Origin: Candidatus Palauibacter scopulicola
Lineage (GTDB): Bacteria > Gemmatimonadota > Gemmatimonadetes > Palauibacterales > Palauibacteraceae
Assembly (NCBI RefSeq): GCF_947581915.1
Contig: NZ_CANPWG010000041.1
Span: 1-35,720, forward strand
Length of the DNA stretch: 35,720 nucleotides
Direction: 5' to 3'
A program made the translations under genes and the position numbers. Shown piece after piece: positions 17,390-24,442 of the stretch (position 1 is its first letter; every line of letters starts with the position of its first letter). Under the pieces are notes generated by a model, which was not told the DNA's origin, ran no database searches, and was given only the letters and a program-made list of their open reading frames with translations.

Positions 17390-19588
17390 ATGAGGGACGT
17401 GGGTCCGAACAACAAGACGATGGGGGCCGGGAAGCCCCGTCCTGCCGGAATTCCCGACCGCCTCGGAGGGCTTTGGGAACTCGCGAGCGATCTCTCGTGG
17501 ACGTGGAACCCGGCGGCCCCGGCCCTCTTCGGGGCCATCGATCCGCCGCTGTGGCGCCGTACGCGGCACAACCCCGTGGCGCTGCTGCGGGCGGTCGGGG
17601 AGACGCGATGGCGTGAGCTAGCGGCCGACGACGGCTTCCTGCGCCGGTACGACGCGGCGTGCGATGCGCGGGACCGGGTGCTTGGCGGCGGCGAGAGCGC
17701 GGCGTCCACCTGGTTTGCCCGGAGCTACGCGGAGTTTGCCGAGCGCCCCGTGGCGTACTTCTGCGCGGAATTCGCGTTGCACGAGTCCATCCCCATCTAC
17801 TCCGGAGGGCTCGGCGTGCTCGCCGGGGACCATCTCAAGGCGGCCTCCGAACTCGGCGTACCCCTCGTCGGCGTCGGGCTGATGTACGCGCACGGGTACT
17901 TCGACCAGACGCTGGGGCCGGACGGCTGGCAGGAAGATGCGGACGACCCGCTCGACCCGGACCTGACGCCGCTGGAGCGGCTGCAGGGCGCGGATGGCAT
18001 CCCATGGCTCGCCTCGCTTCAGGGCGGGGGGCGCCGCATCCACATCGGGGCCTGGAGGCTGCGCGTCGGGCGCGTCTCGCTGTACCTCCTCGACACGGAT
18101 CTCGAGGAGAACGATCCCGCCGACCGCGGGCTCTCCCACCAGCTCTACGCGGGCGGCGCGGACCACCGCCTGCGGCAGGAAGCGATTCTCGGCGTCGGCG
18201 GCGTGCGCGTGCTCGCCGCGCTCGGGATCGATCCCGGGGCGTGGCATGCGAACGAGGGACACGCGGCGTTCATGATGGTGGAGCGCGTGCGCCGGCTGAT
18301 GCGGGACGGCCGGTCCTTCACGGACGCTGTGTCGCGGGTCCGGGCGTCGACGGTGTTCACGACGCACACGCCCGTCTCCGCGGGCCACGACGTGTTCTCC
18401 CACGCGCAGATGCGGGAATGGATCGGCGAGACGTTCTGGGAAGAGTTCCCTCACCGCGAGGAGCTGCTGGGACTCGGTCTCCATCCGGACGACGAGGCGC
18501 AGGACCGGTTTCACATGACGGCGGCGGCGATCCGGCTTTCGCGGCGCGTCAACGGCGTTTCCGCGCGGCACGGGCGCGTGAGCCGCGAGATCTGGCACGG
18601 CCTCTGGGAGGACCGGGCGGCCGGAGAGGTGCCGATCCGGCACGTGACGAACGGGGTCCACCTCGCCACGTGGATGAGCGACGGCGTCGCCGGCCTCCTG
18701 GACGAATGGCTCCCCGCCGGGTGGCGATGCGGTCCGGGGGACGAAGCCATGTGGCGCGCGGCGCGCGACGTGCCCGCGGAGGCGCTGTGGCGTGTGCGGC
18801 GCCGGCTGAAACTCCGGCTCCTCGAGCTGATGCGGGACGAGGCCCGGCGCCGGTGGCCGGACCACTGGCCGGAGTCGGCGCACCTCGCCGGAGCCGGCAC
18901 GCTGATGAGCCCCGAGCCGCTCACGATCGGCTTCGCGCGCCGCTTCGCCACCTACAAGCGCGCGGACCTCATCTTCCGCGACCGCGACCGCCTCCTCGCG
19001 CTTCTCTCCGACCCCGCCCGCCCCGTGCAGCTGATCTTCGCCGGGAAGGCGCACCCGCGGGACGACGACGGCAAGCGCGTCCTTCAGCGGGTGTACGAGC
19101 ATACCCGCGATCCGGAGTTCGAGGGCCGGGTCGCCTTCCTCGAGAACTACGGGCTCCACACGGCGCACGGTCTGGTCGAGGGCGTCGACCTGTGGCTCAA
19201 CCTCCCCCGGGTCCCGCTGGAGGCGAGCGGGACGAGCGGGATGAAGGCCGCCCTCAACGGCGTCCCCCAACTCGCGACCGCTGACGGCTGGTGGGAGGAG
19301 GGGTTCGAGGGCGACAACGGGTGGATCATCCCGCCCGCCCCCGCCACGGCGAGCGAGGCGGAGGTGGACGAGCACGACGCCGAGCACCTCTTCCGGCTCC
19401 TGGAGGAGGAGGTCATCCCCCTCTACTACGACCGGCCCGGTGCCGGCTGCGGGGACGACGCGCCGGCGGGCTGGCTGGCCCAGGCGCGGCGTGCGATCGA
19501 GGTGGCCGGCGCGCGGTTCACGGCAAGCCGCATGGTGCGCGACTACGCCCGCGACTACTACGTCCCCTCCCTCCGCGGCGACGACTGA
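17390..19588 (+). CDS. glgP: Alpha-glucan (glycogen) phosphorylase, GT35
   Basis: Releases glucose-1-phosphate from glycogen or maltodextrin using inorganic phosphate and PLP, in the cytosol. The protein is about 732 residues, of the shorter alpha-glucan phosphorylase subfamily with an N-terminal DUF3417-type segment (LWELASDLSWTWNPAAPALF, LWRRTRHNPVALL). Then come FCAEFALHESIPIYSGGLGV, HANEGHAAFMMVERVR, VFTTHTPVSAGHD, GFARRFATYKRADL and the PLP site GTSGMKAALNG with Lys619. I chose ATG 17390, which has AAGGAG close by (short spacing); ATG 17420 is possible, and an earlier in-frame ATG at 17267 gives an unlike N-terminus. It forms the catabolic side of the glycogen set completed by glgB, glgA and the GH57 genes 10 kb downstream. 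Confidence 0.94.
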   Translation: MRDVGPNNKTMGAGKPRPAGIPDRLGGLWELASDLSWTWNPAAPALFGAIDPPLWRRTRHNPVALLRAVGETRWRELAADDGFLRRYDAACDARDRVLGGGESAASTWFARSYAEFAERPVAYFCAEFALHESIPIYSGGLGVLAGDHLKAASELGVPLVGVGLMYAHGYFDQTLGPDGWQEDADDPLDPDLTPLERLQGADGIPWLASLQGGGRRIHIGAWRLRVGRVSLYLLDTDLEENDPADRGLSHQLYAGGADHRLRQEAILGVGGVRVLAALGIDPGAWHANEGHAAFMMVERVRRLMRDGRSFTDAVSRVRASTVFTTHTPVSAGHDVFSHAQMREWIGETFWEEFPHREELLGLGLHPDDEAQDRFHMTAAAIRLSRRVNGVSARHGRVSREIWHGLWEDRAAGEVPIRHVTNGVHLATWMSDGVAGLLDEWLPAGWRCGPGDEAMWRAARDVPAEALWRVRRRLKLRLLELMRDEARRRWPDHWPESAHLAGAGTLMSPEPLTIGFARRFATYKRADLIFRDRDRLLALLSDPARPVQLIFAGKAHPRDDDGKRVLQRVYEHTRDPEFEGRVAFLENYGLHTAHGLVEGVDLWLNLPRVPLEASGTSGMKAALNGVPQLATADGWWEEGFEGDNGWIIPPAPATASEAEVDEHDAEHLFRLLEEEVIPLYYDRPGAGCGDDAPAGWLAQARRAIEVAGARFTASRMVRDYARDYYVPSLRGDD

Positions 19589-19714
19589 CGCGGCTGGCTG
19601 GACGCGGCCGCGGCTGGCCCGCCTGCGCAAAGTACGCCGCTTTGTCGCCATAATATCGCCGAAACGCCCGATCTCGTCGCCCAAGGACCGCCTACGATCG
19701 GCTATTTTGCAGGG

Positions 19715-19827
19715 TTCCGTTGGCTTGAGGGGATTGGGCGGTGTCCGCATGACCGCAAGGCTTGCGGTGGGCTCCTCGGCTCAGCATAGCGCCGTCCAGT
19801 CCCCTCTTCCACACAAGCCGTTCGGGA
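19715..19827 (+). ncRNA. Candidate structured RNA, family unknown
   Basis: The only substantial feature in the 301-base gap after glgP. A 17-bp helix joins 19728-19744 to 19789-19805. All pairs hold as RNA on the plus strand, four of them G-U, which would be A-C mismatches on the minus strand, so the plus strand is the likely transcript. Outside it, GGCTTG (19722-19727) pairs with CAAGCC (19814-19819) across an 8-nt one-sided bulge, and TTCCG (19715-19719) pairs with CGGGA (19823-19827). The 44-nt apical region holds a hairpin ACCGCAA/TTGCGGT (19752-19768). TATTTT at 19703-19708 could be a -10 box. It lacks SRP, 6S, tmRNA and RNase P signatures. It could instead be a leader of the next gene or a recombination site. 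Confidence 0.5.
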
Positions 19828-19889
19828 GCGTCCGGACCGTCGCCTGACCGAGCGACCCGAACCGGGACTGCGGAGAGCGGGGTAGAGGA

Positions 19890-20420
19890 ATGAACGTCGC
19901 GCGGTTGATGGCTGCGGTGGTTGTCGCGGTGACTTGCGTGACGATGAGTCCTGCCTTCGCCGTGGCGCAGGTGCCGGGTGAGCGGATTCGCGTAACGCTT
20001 CCGTCGAGCACGGTGACCGGCTCATTCGTCGAGATGCGGCAGGACGGGCTGGTTCTACAGGACGAAGGCGGGACACGATCCATCGCGCTTGACGCGATTC
20101 GTCGGATAGAGCGCCAGGTTGAGCGTCGTCCCCGCACGAAGGGGGCGCTGATCGGTGCGGGGTCCGGCGTCGCCGTTGCGGGGCTGCTTGGCCTCGTTAA
20201 CCCTGAGCTTTACGAGGACGATTGGCTGTTCAGCGGCGCGGAGACGTTTGGACTTGTGGCCGGCACCTTCGCGGCCATCGGTGCGGGTGTCGGCTGGATT
20301 GCCGGGTCGGTCCTCCGGGGTGACGGATGGGAGGATATGAACTTCGGCTCGACATCGAGCTTGACGGTCGGTTTGCACCAGGGATCGAAGGTGTTCGTCG
20401 GCGGGCGCATTTGGTTTTGA
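19890..20420 (+). CDS. Small exported hypothetical protein
   Basis: A 176-residue protein with a clear signal peptide (AAVVVAVTCVTMSPAFAVAQ) cleaved near residue 27. A small beta-rich segment follows (GERIRVTLPSSTVTGSFVEM, GTRSIALDAIRRIERQ). Then come glycine-rich hydrophobic stretches (GALIGAGSGVAVAGLLGLV, FGLVAGTFAAIGAGVGWIAGSVL) that may be paired transmembrane or outer-membrane-associated helices, and a C-terminus GGRIWF ending in phenylalanine. The GERxRVTLP opening followed by GALIGAGxG recurs in Gemmatimonadota secreted proteins of unknown role, as far as I recall. ATG 19890 is preceded by AGAGGA. Its last codons lie inside the first copy of the direct repeat that brackets the DUF2235 insert. 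Confidence 0.8.
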   Translation: MNVARLMAAVVVAVTCVTMSPAFAVAQVPGERIRVTLPSSTVTGSFVEMRQDGLVLQDEGGTRSIALDAIRRIERQVERRPRTKGALIGAGSGVAVAGLLGLVNPELYEDDWLFSGAETFGLVAGTFAAIGAGVGWIAGSVLRGDGWEDMNFGSTSSLTVGLHQGSKVFVGGRIWF

Positions 20421-20484
20421 AGCGACGAATTCATGGATTCTATGCAGCGTAGAGTTGCGGGCGCGTCGCGACCTCGAGGCGATC
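20405..20484. repeat. Direct repeat, left copy
   Basis: The first 50 bases (20405-20454) match 21802-21851 at 47 of 50 positions, with a continuous identical core ATGGATTCTATGCAGCGTAG. Similarity continues with a few changes and one indel to 20484. The left part carries the RIWF-stop codons of the preceding gene. The right part, read on the minus strand, still encodes EVATRPQLYAA-stop, nearly the C-terminus of the ATP-grasp gene whose real end is in the other copy. Confidence 0.9.
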
Positions 20485-20505
20485 TGCCCGATCGCCTCGA
20501 CACAC

Positions 20506-20775
20506 CCTGTCGTGTTCGCCCTGCCCGTGCAGGCCGGCTGGGCCGACCTGGTGGGCATCACGCTCTCCGGCCCCAGAGGCTCGGTCACGATCGATCAGAG
20601 TACGGATCGCCCGATGGCCATCCTCCGCGATCCCCGGACCGGACCGGTGCGCGGATTCCTGCGGGATCCGCTGGCTGCCGCTCAAGCCGCGGGCGCAGCA
20701 GGCGGATTCGGCGGGGCGGGTCTGGAGATGCTTTTCAGCCGCGGGATCCCTGACCCGGATGCCTGGCGGCGTTAA
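20506..20775 (+). pseudogene. C-terminal fragment of a larger protein
   Basis: An open frame starts abruptly beside the direct repeat, with no credible start codon or ribosome binding site. It encodes PVVFALPVQAGWADLVGITL, a Gly/Ser segment, DRPMAILRDPRTGPVRGFLRD and the end LEMLFSRGIPDPDAWRR. This reads like the end of a large secreted protein (a beta-sandwich and a proline-rich tail) whose 5' part is gone. I recall similar tails in Gemmatimonadota extracellular peptidase-like proteins but cannot name the family. It ends 41 bases before the DUF2235 gene. Probably non-functional. Confidence 0.6.
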
Positions 20776-20816
20776 TCGCGACTCTCGGCGGCAACGACCC
20801 GCAACGGAATACCTCC

Positions 20817-21785
20817 ATGCCAAAGAACATCGTCGTGTGCTGTGACGGCACGGGCAACGAATACGGCCCGAACAACACCAACGTCGTGAAGCTGTGCGAA
20901 GCGATCGTTTGCGACCGGGACCAGGTTGCCTTCTACGATCCGGGCGTCGGAACCTTCAGCTTTCTGGGCAGGACGCTCGGACGGCGGGTGGGCCGGGCGC
21001 TGGGAAAGGCGTTCGGCGCCGGGCTCCAGCAAAACATCGAGGATGCCTACCGGTTCCTGATGGACCGGTACGAGCCGGGTGACAGGCTGTATCTGTTCGG
21101 CTTCAGCCGCGGCGCGTTCACCGTGCGTGCATTGGCCGGGATGCTGAACCTTTGCGGCCTGCTGCAGCGGGGCAGCCTCAACCTGGTGCCGTACGCGTCC
21201 AGGATCTACAACGACCGCGCACGTCACGAGATGGCACCCGGGTTCAAGCGGACCTATGGCCAGGACTGCCGACCGCACCTCATCGGCGTGTGGGACACGG
21301 TCGCCTCCATGGGCTGGTTCTGGGGCCGGAAGTTCTTCGATTCAACGCTGAACCACGACGTGAAGTACGGCTACCACGCCGTCTCCATCGACGAACAGCG
21401 CAAGAAGTTCCCGGCCAACATGTGGAGCGAGGACGCCAGGGCCGATCACCAGACGATCGAGCAGGTCTGGTTCGCCGGCGTCCATTCCGATGTGGGCGGC
21501 TGGTATCGCGAGGCGGGCCTCTCCGACATCGCGCTGGATTGGATGCTGAACAAGGCGCAGGCCCAAGGCTTGCGCCTGAGACCGGGCTGGCAACGCAGGC
21601 TCTCACCCGATCCCGCAGGTCGCCTCCACGCATCCAGAACCGGACTGTGGCGGTTGTGGAGGCCGGCGCCCCGCACCATCCCTCGGGATGCGCGCATCCA
21701 CAGTAGCGTCCTGGCGCGCTTGGACGATCCAGCGTTGGGGAGCGCTCCGGCCAACCTGCCCGGTCGGTATGAGGCTGTGGAATAG
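20817..21785 (+). CDS. DUF2235 alpha/beta hydrolase (Tle1-like phospholipase fold)
   Basis: A 322-residue hydrolase of the DUF2235 family. It opens with KNIVVCCDGTGNEYG, carries the nucleophile elbow GFSRG with Ser97, and has the conserved HLIGVWDTVASMG and FAGVHSDVGGWY blocks that hold the acid residue. Type VI effectors of the Tle1 phospholipase group share this domain, but stand-alone members are also common. There are no vgrG, PAAR, immunity or chaperone genes nearby, so an effector role is not supported. No signal peptide is seen, so it is probably cytosolic. It lies alone between the two copies of an 80-bp direct repeat and next to a gene fragment, suggesting arrival by insertion. The last 60 residues (Arg/Pro-rich) are not typical and may have been altered. 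Confidence 0.85.
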   Translation: MPKNIVVCCDGTGNEYGPNNTNVVKLCEAIVCDRDQVAFYDPGVGTFSFLGRTLGRRVGRALGKAFGAGLQQNIEDAYRFLMDRYEPGDRLYLFGFSRGAFTVRALAGMLNLCGLLQRGSLNLVPYASRIYNDRARHEMAPGFKRTYGQDCRPHLIGVWDTVASMGWFWGRKFFDSTLNHDVKYGYHAVSIDEQRKKFPANMWSEDARADHQTIEQVWFAGVHSDVGGWYREAGLSDIALDWMLNKAQAQGLRLRPGWQRRLSPDPAGRLHASRTGLWRLWRPAPRTIPRDARIHSSVLARLDDPALGSAPANLPGRYEAVE

Positions 21786-21801
21786 TCTTGGGCCGGGAGC
21801 C

Positions 21802-21882
21802 GCGCATTCGGTTTTGAAACGACGAGTTCATGGATTCTATGCAGCGTAGAGCTGCAGGCGGGTCGCGAACTCGCCGGCGATC
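21802..21882. repeat. Direct repeat, right copy
   Basis: Partner of the copy at 20405-20484; corresponding bases lie 1397 bp apart. It spans the true 3' end of the minus-strand ATP-grasp gene (TRLQLYAA-stop at 21837). On the plus strand it retains a stranded RIRF-stop reading like the end of the small exported protein's gene. Both copies therefore record the same convergent gene-end junction. The core TCTATGCAGCGTAGA is an imperfect palindrome. Confidence 0.9.
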
Positions 21883-23054
21883 GTCTCCAGCGCCCCGAGG
21901 TCCGGGTGGCGGAGGAAGATCATCCCGTCGGAGACGAGCGTCGCCTGCCAGTTCCGCCGGGGTGACCCCACCGGGAGCAGATCCAGGCTGCACACCCGCT
22001 CGCCGTACTCCTGGAGCAGCGGGCCGAGCCCCTCGATGCGCTGGATGCGGCCCTGTCCGCGCGCGCGCTTGACGATCCAGCAGGCGTTGTACTTCCGTTC
22101 CACCGGCTGCGACCAGGTCGCGTGCACGACGCCTTCCGCCCACCCGCGGTAGGTGTCGATGTCGCTCGCGAAGTTGATGAGGTCGACCGTCCGCACGCCG
22201 GGCGGCCGGGCCGCGATCTCGCCGAACACGGCCTCGCCGTCCGCGGTCCGGTACCACTCCATGTGCGTGTAGCCGGTCTCGAACCCGAGCGCGGCGAGCA
22301 CGGCGAACCCCATCTCGCGCCCGGGGGCGAGATCATCCGCCTCGACGTCGCGCAGCGCATACGTGATGGGGCTGAGCCACTCGTGCGTCTTCGATTCGAG
22401 CGCGCGGGGCCAGTAGCGGCAGATGTTGTAGTGCGCGACGGCGCCTCCGACCGTGACCGTATCGAAGGTCATATCCTCGCCCTCGATGAACTCCTCGACC
22501 GTGACCTGGGGGACGTGCCGGAGGGCGGGAAGGACCCGCTCCAGCTCCCGCGCCGAATCGACCCGGTGCGTGTCGGCCGAGCCGGCGCCGGCGACGGGCT
22601 TCACGATGAGGGGGAAGCCGACGCGCTCCGCGACCTCGCGGCACTCGGCGCTGCTCGTGGCCCTCCCGTGGCGGGGCGTCCGGATCCCGGCGGCGTCGAG
22701 CACGTCCTTCATCACTTCCTTGTCGCGGAAGGGGAGCGTCTGCTCGACGGTCGGCCCCGGCAACTCCAGCATCTCGCGCAGCCGCGCAGCGAGGATCATG
22801 AAGGGTTCCCACAGACACTCCACGCGGTCGATCGGGGTTCGCGCCGCGAACGCGGCGACCTGCCGCATCACGTCCGCCTCATCCGCCAGCGATCTCACCT
22901 GCAGGTGGTCGGACACGCTCGTCCGGGCGACCTCGGGCAGCGCCGCCGCCGGCTGATCGCCGAGGCCGATGACCGTCGCGCCCACCTCCGCGAGCCCGCG
23001 CGTGAAGTGCGTCATCTCGGCCGGGTAGCCCGGCGAAATCATCAATACGTTCAT
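21837..23054 (-). CDS. ATP-grasp ligase A
   Basis: A 405-residue ATP-grasp enzyme expected to activate a carboxylate as acyl-phosphate and join it to an amine or similar nucleophile. An N-terminal Rossmann-like pre-ATP-grasp domain (MNVLMISPGYPAEMTHFTRG, residues 1-110) leads to RDKEVMKDVLDAAGI. The nucleotide-binding strand GFPLIVKPVAGAG follows with Lys152, then VEEFIEGEDMTFD, and the metal and catalytic segment HMEWYRTADGEAVFGEIAARPPG. It is paralogous to ligases B and C: RDK..MKD, PLIVKP.AG.G, MEW and E(I/V).(A/C)RPPG are shared. ATG 23054 is the family-like start; a longer frame lacks support. It lies 40 bases downstream of ligase B on the same strand, so both are likely co-transcribed from the divergent region near 24319-24442. 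Substrates are unknown. Confidence 0.9.
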   Translation of the reverse strand: MNVLMISPGYPAEMTHFTRGLAEVGATVIGLGDQPAAALPEVARTSVSDHLQVRSLADEADVMRQVAAFAARTPIDRVECLWEPFMILAARLREMLELPGPTVEQTLPFRDKEVMKDVLDAAGIRTPRHGRATSSAECREVAERVGFPLIVKPVAGAGSADTHRVDSARELERVLPALRHVPQVTVEEFIEGEDMTFDTVTVGGAVAHYNICRYWPRALESKTHEWLSPITYALRDVEADDLAPGREMGFAVLAALGFETGYTHMEWYRTADGEAVFGEIAARPPGVRTVDLINFASDIDTYRGWAEGVVHATWSQPVERKYNACWIVKRARGQGRIQRIEGLGPLLQEYGERVCSLDLLPVGSPRRNWQATLVSDGMIFLRHPDLGALETIAGEFATRLQLYAA

Positions 23055-23066
23055 GGTTCCGTTGAG

Positions 23067-23108
23067 TTGTTCGGTTACGTGTGAGTTTGTTCCGTTACGT
23101 GGCGAGTT
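23067..23108. repeat. 21-bp imperfect tandem repeat at the end of ATP-grasp gene B
   Basis: TTGTTCGGTTACGTGTGAGTT (23067-23087) is repeated with few changes at 23087-23108. The second copy contains the TAA stop of ligase B (TTA at 23095-23097). The first copy carries a vestigial TAA in the gap before ligase A, consistent with a small tandem duplication of the gene end. Confidence 0.75.
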
Positions 23109-24318
23109 CCACCCGTACGCGGGTGATGATCCGCTCCAGCGCCTCCTCGACGACCTCGGTGCGCGGGTGGCGGACGATGATGTAGCCCTCCCCCTCGTAC
23201 GACGCGCTCTGCGGCTGCCCCGCCCGGGGGAGGCGCCACTCGACGCAGAGGGGCCCGAGGTCCCGGGCGATCTCCTCGATCCCGGCCACCCGCCGCACGG
23301 AGCCCCGGCCCTGTCCCCGGAGATAGGCCGCGCCGGCCGCATAGGGGCGAGGCGGCGGGTCGAACTCGTCGAAGACCAGAAGGTGGGCCCAGGCGCGGTA
23401 GAGGTCGATGTCGTGCGCCTGCGAGATCAGCGTGACGAACTGGGCGCCGGGCGGTCGGGCCCCGACTTCGGAGATCGCCACGGAACCGTCCGGCCGCCGG
23501 AACCACTCCATGTGGCTCAGCCCCGTCTCCATCCCCAGCGCATCGAGCGCAGGGCCGGCGACCCGCCGGATCTCCTCGTACCGGGGCGAGTCGACTTCCC
23601 GCGGGAGGAGGACGCACCACTGGATCCACGGCTCGCGCAGCACCTCGAGCGGGGAGGGCAGGTAGTGGTTGATCGAATGCCAGACGACGCGCCCGCCGAT
23701 CGAGACCGCGTCGAAGGAGTGTTCTTCGCCGACGACGAACTCCTCGACCAGCGTCGGCCGCTCGGCGCTCGGGCGCGACATCGCGATCGCCGTGCGGAGC
23801 TGCGCCGGCGTCTCGACGCGAAACGTGCCGCGGGCGCCGGAGCCGGCCGGCGGCTTCACGATGAGCGGGAAGCCCGTCGCGTCCGAGAAGGCCACGGCCC
23901 CGCCCTCGTCCCGGACCAGCGCGTGCCGGGCGCAGGGCAGGCCGTGCGCCCGGAGCACGTCCTTCATGCGGGACTTGTCGCGGAAGTTGCGCGCGGCCTC
24001 CGCGCCCATCCCCTCGATGCCGAGCCCGTCGCGCAGTTCACCGAGCGGCACCTGAAGCTCCTCGAGCGCGCCCAGCAGACGGTCGATCCCGCCGAGTTCG
24101 CCGGAGAGCCGGCGCAGCCCGGCGTGGATGCCCTCCGCCGACAGCGCGTCATCGACCCGGGCGTGCGCCGCGATCCTCCGCCGCAGCGAGGCGGGCATTC
24201 GCTCGAGCGGTTCCTGCGTCACGACCCCGAGGCGCACGCCGGCGAGCCCCGCGGCGGCTTCCAGAAAGCGCAGCGTGGTAGGGAGATAGAACGGGGCGAC
24301 GAATGCGACGTTGGGCAT
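23095..24318 (-). CDS. ATP-grasp ligase B
   Basis: A 407-residue paralogue of ligases A and C. The N-terminal domain MPNVAFVAPFYLPTTLRFLE differs most and is arginine-rich near 60-110. The core has NFRDKSRMKDVLRAHGL, GFPLIVKPPAGSGARGTFRV with Lys155, LVEEFVVGEEHSFDAVSIGG and GLSHMEWFRRPDGSVAISEV followed by GARPPG. The conserved Lys, Glu and Asn/Asp-equivalent positions look intact, so it should be active. The arrangement suits an amide-bond or carboxylate-amine ligase acting on a small molecule in the cytosol; the substrate cannot be predicted. ATG 24318 is chosen because it begins the usual Rossmann strand. Gene A follows 40 bases downstream, after a short duplicated segment. Confidence 0.9.
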   Translation of the reverse strand: MPNVAFVAPFYLPTTLRFLEAAAGLAGVRLGVVTQEPLERMPASLRRRIAAHARVDDALSAEGIHAGLRRLSGELGGIDRLLGALEELQVPLGELRDGLGIEGMGAEAARNFRDKSRMKDVLRAHGLPCARHALVRDEGGAVAFSDATGFPLIVKPPAGSGARGTFRVETPAQLRTAIAMSRPSAERPTLVEEFVVGEEHSFDAVSIGGRVVWHSINHYLPSPLEVLREPWIQWCVLLPREVDSPRYEEIRRVAGPALDALGMETGLSHMEWFRRPDGSVAISEVGARPPGAQFVTLISQAHDIDLYRAWAHLLVFDEFDPPPRPYAAGAAYLRGQGRGSVRRVAGIEEIARDLGPLCVEWRLPRAGQPQSASYEGEGYIIVRHPRTEVVEEALERIITRVRVELAT

Positions 24319-24442
24319 CGGTTTTCCAGGTTTCCACAGCGGGCCGGACGGCCGCCGCCGGACGGGCTGGCGTTCAGGCGCAGGGAGGGTACTATGTCGG
24401 GCCCTCAAAGTGAAGTTTTTCCCCCGAGTCGCTGGCGAAGCA
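24319..24442. promoter_or_regulatory. Divergent promoter region of the ATP-grasp cluster
   Basis: 124 bases separate the divergent starts of ligases B and C, so the two arms of the cluster probably share this control region. TACTAT near 24393 on the plus strand, preceded by AGGGAGGG, is the only box-like sequence I see. No clear -35 element, operator or riboswitch is evident. The stretch GCCGGACGGCCGCC is GC-rich and locally self-complementary. Confidence 0.4.

Noticed and set aside
19715..19827. Assignment of the folded region to SRP, 6S, tmRNA or RNase P RNA, or to an integron attC site
   Set aside because: No GGAA tip with SRP core, no central bubble of 6S, no tRNA-like end, no RNase P core and no attC GTTRRRY/RYYYAAC ends were found.
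19750..19848. 33-codon open frame starting ATG within the folded region
   Set aside because: No ribosome binding site, unusual composition, and the start lies in the helix-forming segment; the RNA structure explains the sequence better.
20440..20823. Minus-strand frame ending TRPQLYAA next to the left direct repeat
   Set aside because: Only the last dozen residues resemble the ATP-grasp C-terminus; the rest has no ATP-grasp motif, so it is a repeat remnant and not a gene.
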